Below are positions 24,630 to 33,703 of a stretch of 52,166 nt of DNA, in pieces. The translations under genes and the position numbers were made by a program. Source of the stretch: a bacterium (GTDB taxonomy: Bacteria > Planctomycetota > SZUA-567). The DNA is taken from the NCBI GenBank assembly GCA_003249795.1, contig QKHZ01000268.1, positions 1-52,166 of the forward strand. Direction: 5' to 3'. Under the pieces are notes generated by a model that was given only the letters and a program-made list of their open reading frames with translations, had not been told where the DNA came from and made no database searches. Within the stretch, counting starts at the first letter, position 1, and every line of letters begins with the position of its first letter.

Positions 24630-27335
24630 ATGCTACGACGTTGCACGTATATTCTGCTGGGTCTGATCGTCTCGTGTTCCGCATATAGTGAAGATACGAC
24701 CATCGCAGACAAGACACCGACCCAAAAACTCCGCACAATCGCCGAAGCGGGAAATCCTGCGGATAAGGCTTATCCACGCAGCGGTTGGGGAAGTGTTGAT
24801 TATATTTACCGGATTGCAAAGCAGCCTGTGACCAACCGCGAGTACTGTGCTTTTCTGAATGCCGTAGAACGTGAGGCCGACGCCGGCCGCTATTGCGCCG
24901 ACATGCAGATCCAGCGCACCGGTGAACCCGGCAGCTACAAGTATGCTCCGCTGCCGGATGCGGCCGAGCGCCCAGTCACCAGCGTCAGCTATATGAATGC
25001 AGCCGAGTACTGTAACTGGAAGAGCGGTGGGCAAGTTTACCGGATTGTCGATGAGCAGGTGACCCGGCGGCGTATCTCCGGAGTCGAATCGGGTGAGGTC
25101 TTTTTCATCCCGACGTTTAATGAATTATACAAAGCGAAATATTATCTGGGCGGGGGTAAATATGAATATATCCCTTCGCAGGTTGCCGAGATGGTCGAAA
25201 CACGCTTCCGCGCATGGCACCGGATCGCGTTTGGTCACGGCAAAAAACCGGACGACGTTCTTTATTGCAATAACTTCACAAGCAATTCAGTCGGAAAGTC
25301 AGAAGACAATATCCGCAATCCTCAGGTCGGTTTTCGGATCGCATCCATGCCGCCAATCCATCTTAACCCTGAGATCAACGACCAGCATAATGTCCTGCGG
25401 ATCGGCACCCGCGATGTGGCGGTATCCATACGCTCTACAAAAATAGCAAGGGCAGAATTCACATGCCGGATGATTGACTATTGGGGCAAAACCGTCTGGC
25501 AGAGTGCAGGTTCGCTCAACCTTCAGGCCGGACTCAATTCGCTTCAGCTTGCAGACCATGAATTTACCCCAGGTTACTATCGCCTTGTCGGAACCATTGG
25601 CGATGACAAGCAGATCTTCCAGTCCTTCTCGATCCCCTTTACGGTCACGACAAAGAACCCGTATCCCCCGCAGGAAAGCTCCCCGTTTGGCGTCTCCATG
25701 CATATGGACAGGATGCTCAATCTTTGGGGACGGGTGTCATCGGACGAATATGAAGACCTTGTTCTCGATGCCGGAATCTCGTGGGTGCGCACAGATCTTC
25801 CATTTGAATACGTCACAGGCGCGTTCTGCAAAAAAGGACTCAGCATCCTGTCATTCTTCCCCTACTTTAATAACTACTCGAAGTTTGACTCCCCGTTTGA
25901 ATCAGCCGAACGCCAATCAAAGTGGAGCAGCCTAAATATCCCGCCGGAGCTGTATGGCTATGCCGACGAGTGCGAAACGCTGGTGAAAGAAAACCCGCAT
26001 GTGAAACACTGGGAAGTCGGTAACGAACCGCATGGGTGGCGGATTTCCCCCGGCGATTATGCCCAGCTTGTCAAGACAGCCTATAAAGTCGCCAAGGCAA
26101 CCGATCCCGATAGCTTTGTGATTGTCGGCGACATGGAGCATATCCACAAGTCAGTTCTCAGCGTCTATCATGCAGACAACTATGCCGATGCGGTCGCGAT
26201 CCATACCTATGGATTTTTGAAAGACAAAGAAGATTATTATGAAGGTGTGGTTTCGCGTGATCGTGAACTGCGCCGGTGTCTAACAGAAAACGGTAACGCA
26301 GAAATGCCGGTCTGGGCAACAGAGCTGAGCGGTTGCGGATACTGGAACCATATCTTCCCCGGAGAGACGAAAGAGGAGCGCTATCGGTATCAGGCGCTGG
26401 ATCTTCCGAAAAAACTGGCTGGCAGTATCGGCCTTGGCGTGAGTAAAACCTTTTATTATGAACTTGCCGATACGCAGGTCAGCGGTACCGAAGGCGAGTT
26501 CGGGCTTCTGACAGACAACCTGATCCCGAAACCTGCATATGTTTCGTATAAAGTTACGGCAGAACAACTGCATGGGAAAACATTTTCCGGATGGATTGAT
26601 CTGGGGACCGACCAACTGACTGGGCTTGCGTTCAAAGGCGAAAGCGGCAACTGCTGCCTGCTGTGGCGTGAGGACAAGCCCCTGACGTTGGAGCGGCGAA
26701 AGCGGGTCGATGTGCCGATGGTTGAAATCTCCGCGCCGGAATTTGTATCGGTAAAAGCCTCCGGCCCCGTCAACCTGACCAGCATCATGGGAGAAACCCA
26801 ATCGTTGGAAGTCGTTGACGGAGTCGTAAAAATTCCGGTGAGTGAGTATCCCGTATTTGTAAACGGTATATTTGAGCTCACATATAAAGACGTTCTGAAT
26901 CTTGGCAAAATCAAGGAAAATAAAATCACCGAGAAAAACCACATCGTCGTCCAGATCCTTCCACCGGTTGAGCAGGTGAAGGGATATAATGATCTGCACA
27001 ATATGCAGCTGCAGACGAGAATGAATCTGATCCGGCAACAGGATGAAACCTTTACGATTCGGCTGTTTAATCTAAGCGGGAACGATATTGCAGGTCGGGT
27101 ATACCTGATTCCGCCCCAAAGCAACAGCGATTTGGGTTGGATCATAAAAAATACATACGATGAAGTGACGGTAAAGGCGGAAAGCACGAAGACGGTTTCG
27201 TTTACCGTCAATATTCCTCGCCGGCCGTATATCGGTGAGTCAGAGTATGTGCTGAAGGCTGTATTCGAAAGCGGCGAGTACGAATATACCGGTGATGCGC
27301 TGGTGAAGCAGATGATCAATCGTCAGAGTGAATGA
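24630..27335 (+). CDS. Lipoprotein with formylglycine-enzyme-like domain fused to a clan-A glycosidase
   Basis: 901 residues, with AGAGGA seven bases before the ATG. The N-terminus MLRRCTYILLGLIVSCSAYS has a lipobox (IVSC), so export and lipid anchoring are predicted. Residues of about 45-245 resemble a SUMF1/FGE-sulfatase fold (VTNREYCAFLNAVE, PVTSVSYMNAAEYCNWKSGG, NPQVGFRIAS). This fold is often used by PVC bacteria as a binding module. From about residue 340 there is a (beta/alpha)8 glycosidase of the GH39/GH5 type: acid/base candidate E466 in VGNEPHGW and nucleophile candidate E565 in ATELSG, with FYYELADT as the last barrel strand. The C-terminal 250 residues are beta-rich. The product probably cuts a plant or mucin glycan at the cell surface. 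Confidence 0.72.
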   Translation: MLRRCTYILLGLIVSCSAYSEDTTIADKTPTQKLRTIAEAGNPADKAYPRSGWGSVDYIYRIAKQPVTNREYCAFLNAVEREADAGRYCADMQIQRTGEPGSYKYAPLPDAAERPVTSVSYMNAAEYCNWKSGGQVYRIVDEQVTRRRISGVESGEVFFIPTFNELYKAKYYLGGGKYEYIPSQVAEMVETRFRAWHRIAFGHGKKPDDVLYCNNFTSNSVGKSEDNIRNPQVGFRIASMPPIHLNPEINDQHNVLRIGTRDVAVSIRSTKIARAEFTCRMIDYWGKTVWQSAGSLNLQAGLNSLQLADHEFTPGYYRLVGTIGDDKQIFQSFSIPFTVTTKNPYPPQESSPFGVSMHMDRMLNLWGRVSSDEYEDLVLDAGISWVRTDLPFEYVTGAFCKKGLSILSFFPYFNNYSKFDSPFESAERQSKWSSLNIPPELYGYADECETLVKENPHVKHWEVGNEPHGWRISPGDYAQLVKTAYKVAKATDPDSFVIVGDMEHIHKSVLSVYHADNYADAVAIHTYGFLKDKEDYYEGVVSRDRELRRCLTENGNAEMPVWATELSGCGYWNHIFPGETKEERYRYQALDLPKKLAGSIGLGVSKTFYYELADTQVSGTEGEFGLLTDNLIPKPAYVSYKVTAEQLHGKTFSGWIDLGTDQLTGLAFKGESGNCCLLWREDKPLTLERRKRVDVPMVEISAPEFVSVKASGPVNLTSIMGETQSLEVVDGVVKIPVSEYPVFVNGIFELTYKDVLNLGKIKENKITEKNHIVVQILPPVEQVKGYNDLHNMQLQTRMNLIRQQDETFTIRLFNLSGNDIAGRVYLIPPQSNSDLGWIIKNTYDEVTVKAESTKTVSFTVNIPRRPYIGESEYVLKAVFESGEYEYTGDALVKQMINRQSE

Positions 27336-27414
27336 AATAGGCTTTATTTACGACTTGGTTTTGTGATTGTGAAGAAGTGTATCGCTTTCCCGGTCAGATG
27401 AGTTGGAGAAGAAA

Positions 27415-28062
27415 ATGTTGTACTCAAGAAAACGCAACGGGAAATTCACGCTGGTTGAGTTGCTTGTTGTTATCGCAATTATCGCCATCCTTGCTGCGAT
27501 GCTGATGCCGTTGCACCAGAAGGCGATCCAGACGGGAAAGACGATTGCATGCACGTCAAACCTGAAACAGATCGGGCTGATGCAATATCAGTATGTCGAT
27601 ATGTTTGATGGCGGGTTTGCTCCTGCTGCTTACGCCGCAACGCCGACATGGGCCTGGTCAAAGATCCTTGCTGAAGCGGGATTGACAGAAGAAAAGAATA
27701 TGGTCTTCGTCTGCCCCTCTTCTGAGAACCGTACATTTGATGAAACCTCCACATTTACCTATTTGGGAAATTACGGGACAAATGCACGTGCAACCGGATC
27801 GATTAAAAACGGCATCCGTGACTACAGCGGCTCATTCATCGTGATCCTGAGCCGGATGACGCGGAAATCTGAACTGATTGTCAATACAGACGTTGCCGAC
27901 AACCAATTACTCTATTATGACTATTCATCCTTCAATAACAGGATCGGCACACGACATGCTGACGGCGCAAACTATCTGTTTGCCGACAGCCATGTCGAGT
28001 ACGGAATGAACCCTTACTATTTTTCCTCGCAATGGGAACGGTTTTTCAATCGCAGAAAATAA
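27415..28062 (+). CDS. Prepilin-like secreted protein with H-x9-D motif
   Basis: 215 residues starting with a type IV prepilin leader ([20 protein letters not shown]) followed by the helix AAMLMPL and the motif [11 protein letters not shown]. Near the end, [17 protein letters not shown] is the H-x9-DG-type motif of pseudopilin-like proteins found in dozens of copies in Lentisphaerota, Planctomycetes and related bacteria. The start uses GGAG six bases before the ATG at 27415. A TTG twelve bases upstream is less likely. It is probably cleaved by a prepilin peptidase and exported. It follows the lipoprotein glycosidase gene and is likely co-expressed with it. Confidence 0.85.
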   Translation: MLYSRKRNGKFTLVELLVVIAIIAILAAMLMPLHQKAIQTGKTIACTSNLKQIGLMQYQYVDMFDGGFAPAAYAATPTWAWSKILAEAGLTEEKNMVFVCPSSENRTFDETSTFTYLGNYGTNARATGSIKNGIRDYSGSFIVILSRMTRKSELIVNTDVADNQLLYYDYSSFNNRIGTRHADGANYLFADSHVEYGMNPYYFSSQWERFFNRRK

Positions 28063-28408
28063 TCGGGTCTGCTCGGCCCGCTGAATACGGGACCGGCTCC
28101 CCTCCTTCAACTTCAACCGTACAAACCGAGCGGGCTGTATAACAAGAATGGTTCATCTTTCTGCACAAGGATATGGTCAAGCCGGATGTGCTTGATTCCG
28201 CGCTAGTCTTTTTCGAAAACCCCACTTATTTGCCTTACAAGTCTATTCCGCAGCGCAATCGGATCGATCGCCGGCTGCGTACCGGATCGTGAAAATCCGA
28301 TCCGCCCTAAACGCTATCTCTCTGTGAAATCAGACGTAACAGGAAAGTTGGCTTGACATTTTTTCACTACTCAGAGTATAATCCCTTCTCTTGATAGGAT
28401 GGGATTTT
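28063..28408. other. Intergenic region with gene-fragment-like frame and small hairpin
   Basis: 346 bases. Positions 28143-28292 keep a 49-codon frame with protein-like composition (WFIFLHKDMVKPDVLDSAL, ending RTGS) but no proper start: the stop TAA at 28140-28142 closes it, and only an internal ATG exists. This looks like a gene fragment of unknown family. A seven-pair hairpin, CGGATCG/CGATCCG, spans 28283-28304 without a T run. The promoter of the next operon lies at 28353-28382. Confidence 0.4.
28353..28382 (+). promoter_or_regulatory. Consensus promoter of the SPFH-TAXI-NRPS operon
   Basis: TTGACA (28353-28358), 18-base spacer, TATAAT (28377-28382). Both boxes are perfect matches to the sigma70 consensus. 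The start codon follows at 28409 with a ribosome site, leaving a very short leader. Confidence 0.72.
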
Positions 28409-29452
28409 ATGCACAAAGGCACAGATCAGATACGTCCCCAACACTTGCCGCCTGAACCTCCGCCAATGTGGAGGGTGCAGCGTATTCTGGTACATGCGTG
28501 GGAACATCTCAGCCCCACATTTGTTATATTCGTCTTACTCTGTATTTTTCTTTTTCTCATGTTCTGGTCACGGATTGTGTATACGATCCCGGCCGGTAGT
28601 GTCGGCGTCTTGTTCGAGCGATTTGGCGGAACTTATATAAAAGACAACTATGGAGAAGGGATTCAATTCATCAATCCGATCAACTCGCTTTATATCTATA
28701 ATGTTCGGTTACAGGAAAAGCGGGAAACGGTAGTCGTTCTCAGTAATAACGGTCTTGATATCCGTATCCAGGTCATGTACCGCTACCATCCTATTTCAAA
28801 AGAAACACCGCTACTACATAAGGAGATCGGGCCGGACTATGAGGAAGTGGTCGTTGCCCCGTCTGTGATCAGCTCCATTCGTGAAGTGATCGGCCGCTAT
28901 CGCCCGGAAGAAATCTATACGACCCATACCAATATCATTCCCGGCGAAATTTTTGATGAGGTGCGCAAGCGGATGGACGGCAAGCATGTTTTCATGGATG
29001 CGGTCATTGTTGAAAACATCAGCCTACCTCCCCAAGTCCAGTCGGCGATTGCCAGTAAGCACGTTGTCGAGCAGGCTTTGTTGGAATACGAGTTCAAATT
29101 GGCCAAGGAAGAAAAAGAACGCCAGCGAAAAGCGATCGAAGCCGCCGGGGTCGAACGTTATAACCAGATCATTGGCTCCTCATTAAGCAAAGATATGCTC
29201 ATCTGGAACGGGATACTGGCGACGAACAAGCTGGCCGAATCGCCCAATGCGAAAGTCGTGATCATGGGCGCAGGTGGAAAAGACGGGAATCTCGGCCTTC
29301 CGCTGATCCTTGGCGGACAGATGGCACTGGATGCCACAACACCGTCAGAGAAGTCTCTCGCTCCGGAAACAACCGCAAAAGATGCTTCAGAAACAGCAAA
29401 AACAGGCAGCACAGTCAATAAAACTCAAAAGGCTCCGGCAGAAAAACGGTAA
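28409..29452 (+). CDS. SPFH/band-7 (prohibitin-like) membrane protein
   Basis: 347 residues from the ATG MHKGTD. One membrane helix is at about 37-53 (TFVIFVLLCIFLFLMFW), then the SPFH domain begins with IPAGSVGVLFERFGGTYI. It continues through GIQFINP, an EVIGRYRPEEIYT segment and the coiled-coil EYEFKLAKEEKERQRKAIEAAG. The topology and length match prohibitin/stomatin-type proteins that oligomerise into membrane rings and organise membrane protein complexes. The C-terminal 50 residues are low-complexity (Thr/Ala/Lys-rich). It is the first gene after a consensus promoter and is followed by a small membrane protein and the TAXI protein. A scaffold role for the downstream membrane-anchored complex is inference. 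Confidence 0.82.
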   Translation: MHKGTDQIRPQHLPPEPPPMWRVQRILVHAWEHLSPTFVIFVLLCIFLFLMFWSRIVYTIPAGSVGVLFERFGGTYIKDNYGEGIQFINPINSLYIYNVRLQEKRETVVVLSNNGLDIRIQVMYRYHPISKETPLLHKEIGPDYEEVVVAPSVISSIREVIGRYRPEEIYTTHTNIIPGEIFDEVRKRMDGKHVFMDAVIVENISLPPQVQSAIASKHVVEQALLEYEFKLAKEEKERQRKAIEAAGVERYNQIIGSSLSKDMLIWNGILATNKLAESPNAKVVIMGAGGKDGNLGLPLILGGQMALDATTPSEKSLAPETTAKDASETAKTGSTVNKTQKAPAEKR

Positions 29453-29543
29453 TGCTTTTTGGTAAATCAATGTAACAAAACAGGTTGGTTTCAGGATTAC
29501 CATACGGATGACCCCCAAAGCGGGCTGACGGTAAGGACAAACG

Positions 29544-29855
29544 ATGTTGATATCTTATGGTATATTGATCATTCTTGCGATGCTGGCAGGCCTCTGGTCC
29601 CGCAATAACGCACTGGGATACTGGGGCGGTTTCTTCATGGAGCTTTTCCTGACCGTCTTGTTTTCCCCTGTTCTCGGCCAGACCTCAATTGTTTTAGGTG
29701 TCATTGTCGTCTTTATCCTCAATCGAGTTGCTTCTGACGATCCGCGCAAACGCATCTGTCCCTTTTCAAAAGACGTCTATTGCGAATGCGTGACGTACTT
29801 TGACGAAGAATCCAGCCGTCGTGCCGGCAAGTGCAAGAACGGACTCTCCAAATGA
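29544..29855 (+). CDS. Small membrane protein with cysteine-containing tail
   Basis: 103 residues: two or three hydrophobic segments in the first 60 residues (SYGILIILAMLAGLW; FFMELFLTVLFS; SIVLGVIVVFILNRV), then a basic linker and a cytoplasmic-looking tail with four cysteines (ICPFSKDVYCECVTYF and GKCKNG) that could bind a metal. The first half resembles YqaE/Pmp3-type small membrane proteins. Its stop codon overlaps the start of the TAXI protein gene (ATGA), so the two are coupled. I do not recognise a family with certainty. Confidence 0.68.
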   Translation: MLISYGILIILAMLAGLWSRNNALGYWGGFFMELFLTVLFSPVLGQTSIVLGVIVVFILNRVASDDPRKRICPFSKDVYCECVTYFDEESSRRAGKCKNGLSK

Positions 29856-32800
29856 GTCCGTTGTACGCCAAATCCTTTTGGCAACGTCTATCCAATCGGA
29901 TGATTGTGTTTCTGATCCTGTTTTTTGTCATCATTTATCTCCAGCTTGTGCCACACGACGGTTCGGACCGTTCTGGTAATGGAGATAAACCGGAAAAACA
30001 GCAGTATCTGGCTTTTGGCTGCGGTAAGGTCAATGGCAGTTACTTTCCCGTGCTTAGTGTCATTACCGATTATCTGAACAGCCTTCCTGAATTTCTGGTT
30101 GGAAACCGGATCAAGATTTATTGCGGATCGGGATCTGTCAGTACCGTACGCGACGTGATCAGCGGACGGTTGGATTTTGGGGTTGCCCAGTCTGCAGTCC
30201 TTTACGATGCGGCAAACGGCTTACGCGATTGGGAAGAATACGGACGGATGCAGAACTTACGTTCTGTCTGTGCACTGACAACAAAAGATCTGACGGTTGT
30301 AGCAAGAGTCGACAGCAAAGTGATGGATCTGGCGGATCTTGCCGGAAAACGCGTCAATATCGGCGATCCCGGAACCGGGACAAACAGCAATGCCCGACAA
30401 CTGTTGGATTTTTATGTAAGCAAGGGCTACAAACCTCCAGCTGAAATATTGGAATTGTCGAATGAAGACGCCTTAGCGGCGTTTTCCGAATCAAAAATCG
30501 ATGCGATTATTACCAATCTCTCCCATCCGTCCCAATATTTGCAGGATGTTTTCCGGTGCGGTGTTCCGGCGCGTTTTGTTGCGGTGGGTCTGCTGCAGGA
30601 CTTCACAAAAAACTATCCCTATTTCACGGAGCGGGTTCTTGCGGCGGCAGTCTATCCTGAAGCAGCCGATTGCAAGGACATCAAGGTGATCTCCACGCCG
30701 ACCGTCCTGTTTACAACCCAAGGTGCTTCGGATGAGGTTGTCAGCAAAATTGTAAGCGAGATGGTGGTCAATTTGCAGGCCATCAAGCGGAACCATCCTG
30801 AACTGCAGTCGCTGGAGGTAGCAAACCTGCTGGCCGATCAGATCGTTCCTGCACACAAGGCGGCTCTGGACGCATTCTACACGGCTGGAATTCTGCGAGC
30901 GCGTTCCGATACGACCCGGAATTCGCTTAAAGCAATCACGTTCCGCAGGGACGAGTTCTTTTCAGAGCGGATTGCGGCAGATTTTTGCCAACAGGTCAAT
31001 CACAAGCGGATTGAAGATCTACGTCTGGTCTTACTGGGTGCAGACAATGAACGTGAGAGTATCTACAGGGTTGTATCTGGAATTGCCTATGCCGGCTTTG
31101 CCTGCGGAGCGGAGTTGTACCAGTCCGTGACCGGTGCAGGGATCTGGAAGGACATGGGGGCGTTGCGCAACCTGCGTACATTGGTGCGCCCCTACAATCT
31201 GGCATTGCTGGAGGTCTGTCCGGGAGTGGATCAGGAGCAGGATCTTACTCCGATGATTGCTGACACATCAGATCCGGCCCACATTGACGCAATCAACCTC
31301 CTCTGGAAGAAGTTATATCCTCATCGGCCCGCGGTGTCGGTTGTACCGGTAAAAGACGCGTTTGAGACATTATCACAACAAAAAGGCTCGCTTGTGGTAA
31401 TGATCCCGGTCCGGTCTAGCTACCTGCATGAGGATGTTTTTCTGTGGCAGAAGCACTGGCAGGAGTTCCAACAGCAATACCGGTTGCCGGTATTGTCTGT
31501 CAAGCCGTTGAAACCGTCTCAGGACGTCTGCGAACAATTACCATGGCTGGATTCGGTTTCGTTCAATCTTTACGGGGAGTCTCTGTCTACAGCAGCAATT
31601 CCTGTTTTTCTGTTCGCCTCAAGCCAGATTCCAACGGAACGTTATCTGCCGATTCTTCAGGCGATGGCGGATTCCTGGAAGTCTCCAAAGGAGAACGCCG
31701 ATGCATTGCATGACCGTATCCGTTATGCCATGGGCAAAAGCCCACTGCCATTTCATGCTGCGCTAAATGCATTTATCCGTCAATTTCCAGAATCAGACCC
31801 TTGGATGAGCCGGTATGTTCCTGAGTCGATCCCACTTCCTGCTCGGACGGATCTGGTAATCAGCGCGTCAAATTCCGTAAGCGGGCAGTTGTTTTGTGCA
31901 GGGATGCTGGCGAATATTTTCAGCCAGAACGCTTCGGTCTTTGCCTGTTGCACGACATGCGCGGATGAGTCGGCCGCATTGGACGATGTCTGCGAGGAGA
32001 ATGCAGATATTGCGGTCGTGTCTGCGACAAGCTTGAGCCGTCGTCTGGAAAAATCTGGCGAATGCAGTCATCTGCAGACGATCGGTTCTGTTTATTCTGT
32101 CCCCTTGGCGTTTCTTGCTGCGGATGATGTGATTTCAAAAAGAAATCCGATGTTACCGGATTTTGAAGGCAGCCGCATCAGTGGTCCGGATATCGAGTTT
32201 CCCGCAAGGTTCAGGGACAAAGGGATTACGGTGTTCAATCTTGGTGAATTCAGGCGTGGATTGACAAGAGGAGCATTGATTAACACGGAAGAAATCGGAC
32301 TTGCCGATGCGTTTTCCATGTACAATCAGGGAACGATTACCGGGTTCTTCATTACGGGGCTTCATCCGTTGGAGACGTTAACAAATAATATTCAGCGTCC
32401 CGGCAGGCTTATTCCAATTACGGAAGGCTATCTGCAGGTTTTGGAAAATCCGTGTTATGTCAATATGACGATTCCGCAGAAAATGGTGAACTATTATCCG
32501 AAGATTACAAGCTCTGGTGACATCCCTACAATTGGTGTTCCGATGATGCTGGTCGCATCGGACAAGCTTCCGGCGGAGACCGTCAATCTTTTGTTGAAGG
32601 AATTGGCTGGGAATGTGGAGACGGTTCGGCAGACGACCCCGGCGTTCTCTGAATTTGAATCGGCAGATCTTCTGAAAGGTACTTCAGTCGGTACAATGCA
32701 TCCGGGGGCGCTTGGCTTCTACCAGCAGCAGGGATATATCGGTTCAAGCTCCCGCCAGGAAGGCGTTCAAGTCCTTACGATGGGCACAGGCAGCAGCAGC

Positions 32801-33703
32801 GGCAGTTTCTTTCCGATTGGGGTATGCCTTGAGCGGGTGATCAGCGGCGGGCAGGCCAAACAGGGAAGCCAACCTGTGAGAATTGCCCTTGAATTGACAG
32901 ATGGATCCCACCAGAATTGTCTGGCTGTCCACGATCAGGCTTATGATTTAGGGATTTCTCAAGCGGATGTGGCGAGAAGAGCGTATGAGGGGAAAATCCA
33001 CTGGGCGACAGTCCCGTTTGATGATTTGCGTGTTGTCTGCCGTTTACATGCGATTCCGCTTTACTGTCTGGTACGCAAAAATACGTCTGCAAAGTCACTG
33101 GAGGAATTGGGCGGACTGTCAATGAATATTGGCTCTCCCGGATCAGGTTCAAGGCTGTTGGCTGACCGTGTATTGCAGACGCTTGAACCTGAAGTCAGAA
33201 AAACGATTCTTACGGAAGAGAATGACGATTCGGTTGCCCTCGACAAGTTGAAAGCGGGAGGGCTTGACGGCGTCTTTATTTCACTTGGCGTATCGGAAAT
33301 GGTGGATGAATTGCTTGGGGCGCTTTCTCCATACCGGGTAATCAGTCTGGATTCTCCGGCGATTGAAACAACTGCCGCTTCAATTGACGGCAGGATGGTT
33401 ACATTGTCCAAACGCGATTATCCAGCCCTTGAACATGAAATCAGGACAATCGCCATTTTTGCAGTGTTACTTACAAACCGAAGTGCTGATGAAAAAACAA
33501 TCGAAAATATCGTAACAACGATATTGCGGGAGCGGAGTAATTATACACCGATTCCTGCGGGGCTTCGCGATATGAGTGACAAAGATTTTTGTTCAGACCT
33601 GCCTATTCCACTGCACATTGGCGCACGGCGTGCGTTTGAAAAATCAGGTGTCCTGAAAACTGAGGCGGTTTCGCCTGCAGATGAACAGGAACAGGAACAA
33701 TGA
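29852..33703 (+). CDS. Membrane-anchored protein with four tandem TAXI-type solute-binding modules
   Basis: 1283 residues from the ATG at 29852. One membrane helix lies at about residues 17-33 (IVFLILFFVIIYLQLV), followed by four modules of the TAXI TRAP-type binding-protein fold. They are A (about 48-346), B (387-650), C (664-961) and D (969-1266). A and D are easily recognised: AFGCGKVNGSYFPV, INIG-like VNIGDPGTGTNS, and MGTGSSSGSFFPIGV with MNIGSPGSGSR. B and C are divergent. Each module ends with a related segment: PAHKAALDAFYTAGIL, PFHAALNAFIRQF, MHPGALGFYQQQGYI, PLHIGARRAFEKSGVL. Normal TAXI proteins have one module of about 320 residues and work with a TRAP permease; none is seen here. 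The gene overlaps its neighbours on both sides by ATGA, and the following gene encodes an NRPS. Confidence 0.8.
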   Translation: MSPLYAKSFWQRLSNRMIVFLILFFVIIYLQLVPHDGSDRSGNGDKPEKQQYLAFGCGKVNGSYFPVLSVITDYLNSLPEFLVGNRIKIYCGSGSVSTVRDVISGRLDFGVAQSAVLYDAANGLRDWEEYGRMQNLRSVCALTTKDLTVVARVDSKVMDLADLAGKRVNIGDPGTGTNSNARQLLDFYVSKGYKPPAEILELSNEDALAAFSESKIDAIITNLSHPSQYLQDVFRCGVPARFVAVGLLQDFTKNYPYFTERVLAAAVYPEAADCKDIKVISTPTVLFTTQGASDEVVSKIVSEMVVNLQAIKRNHPELQSLEVANLLADQIVPAHKAALDAFYTAGILRARSDTTRNSLKAITFRRDEFFSERIAADFCQQVNHKRIEDLRLVLLGADNERESIYRVVSGIAYAGFACGAELYQSVTGAGIWKDMGALRNLRTLVRPYNLALLEVCPGVDQEQDLTPMIADTSDPAHIDAINLLWKKLYPHRPAVSVVPVKDAFETLSQQKGSLVVMIPVRSSYLHEDVFLWQKHWQEFQQQYRLPVLSVKPLKPSQDVCEQLPWLDSVSFNLYGESLSTAAIPVFLFASSQIPTERYLPILQAMADSWKSPKENADALHDRIRYAMGKSPLPFHAALNAFIRQFPESDPWMSRYVPESIPLPARTDLVISASNSVSGQLFCAGMLANIFSQNASVFACCTTCADESAALDDVCEENADIAVVSATSLSRRLEKSGECSHLQTIGSVYSVPLAFLAADDVISKRNPMLPDFEGSRISGPDIEFPARFRDKGITVFNLGEFRRGLTRGALINTEEIGLADAFSMYNQGTITGFFITGLHPLETLTNNIQRPGRLIPITEGYLQVLENPCYVNMTIPQKMVNYYPKITSSGDIPTIGVPMMLVASDKLPAETVNLLLKELAGNVETVRQTTPAFSEFESADLLKGTSVGTMHPGALGFYQQQGYIGSSSRQEGVQVLTMGTGSSSGSFFPIGVCLERVISGGQAKQGSQPVRIALELTDGSHQNCLAVHDQAYDLGISQADVARRAYEGKIHWATVPFDDLRVVCRLHAIPLYCLVRKNTSAKSLEELGGLSMNIGSPGSGSRLLADRVLQTLEPEVRKTILTEENDDSVALDKLKAGGLDGVFISLGVSEMVDELLGALSPYRVISLDSPAIETTAASIDGRMVTLSKRDYPALEHEIRTIAIFAVLLTNRSADEKTIENIVTTILRERSNYTPIPAGLRDMSDKDFCSDLPIPLHIGARRAFEKSGVLKTEAVSPADEQEQEQ

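Noticed and set aside
26280-27319. Long antisense frames (250-287 codons) over the lipoprotein glycosidase gene
   Set aside because: They lie opposite a gene with clear domains and catalytic motifs. Their translations show no family features.
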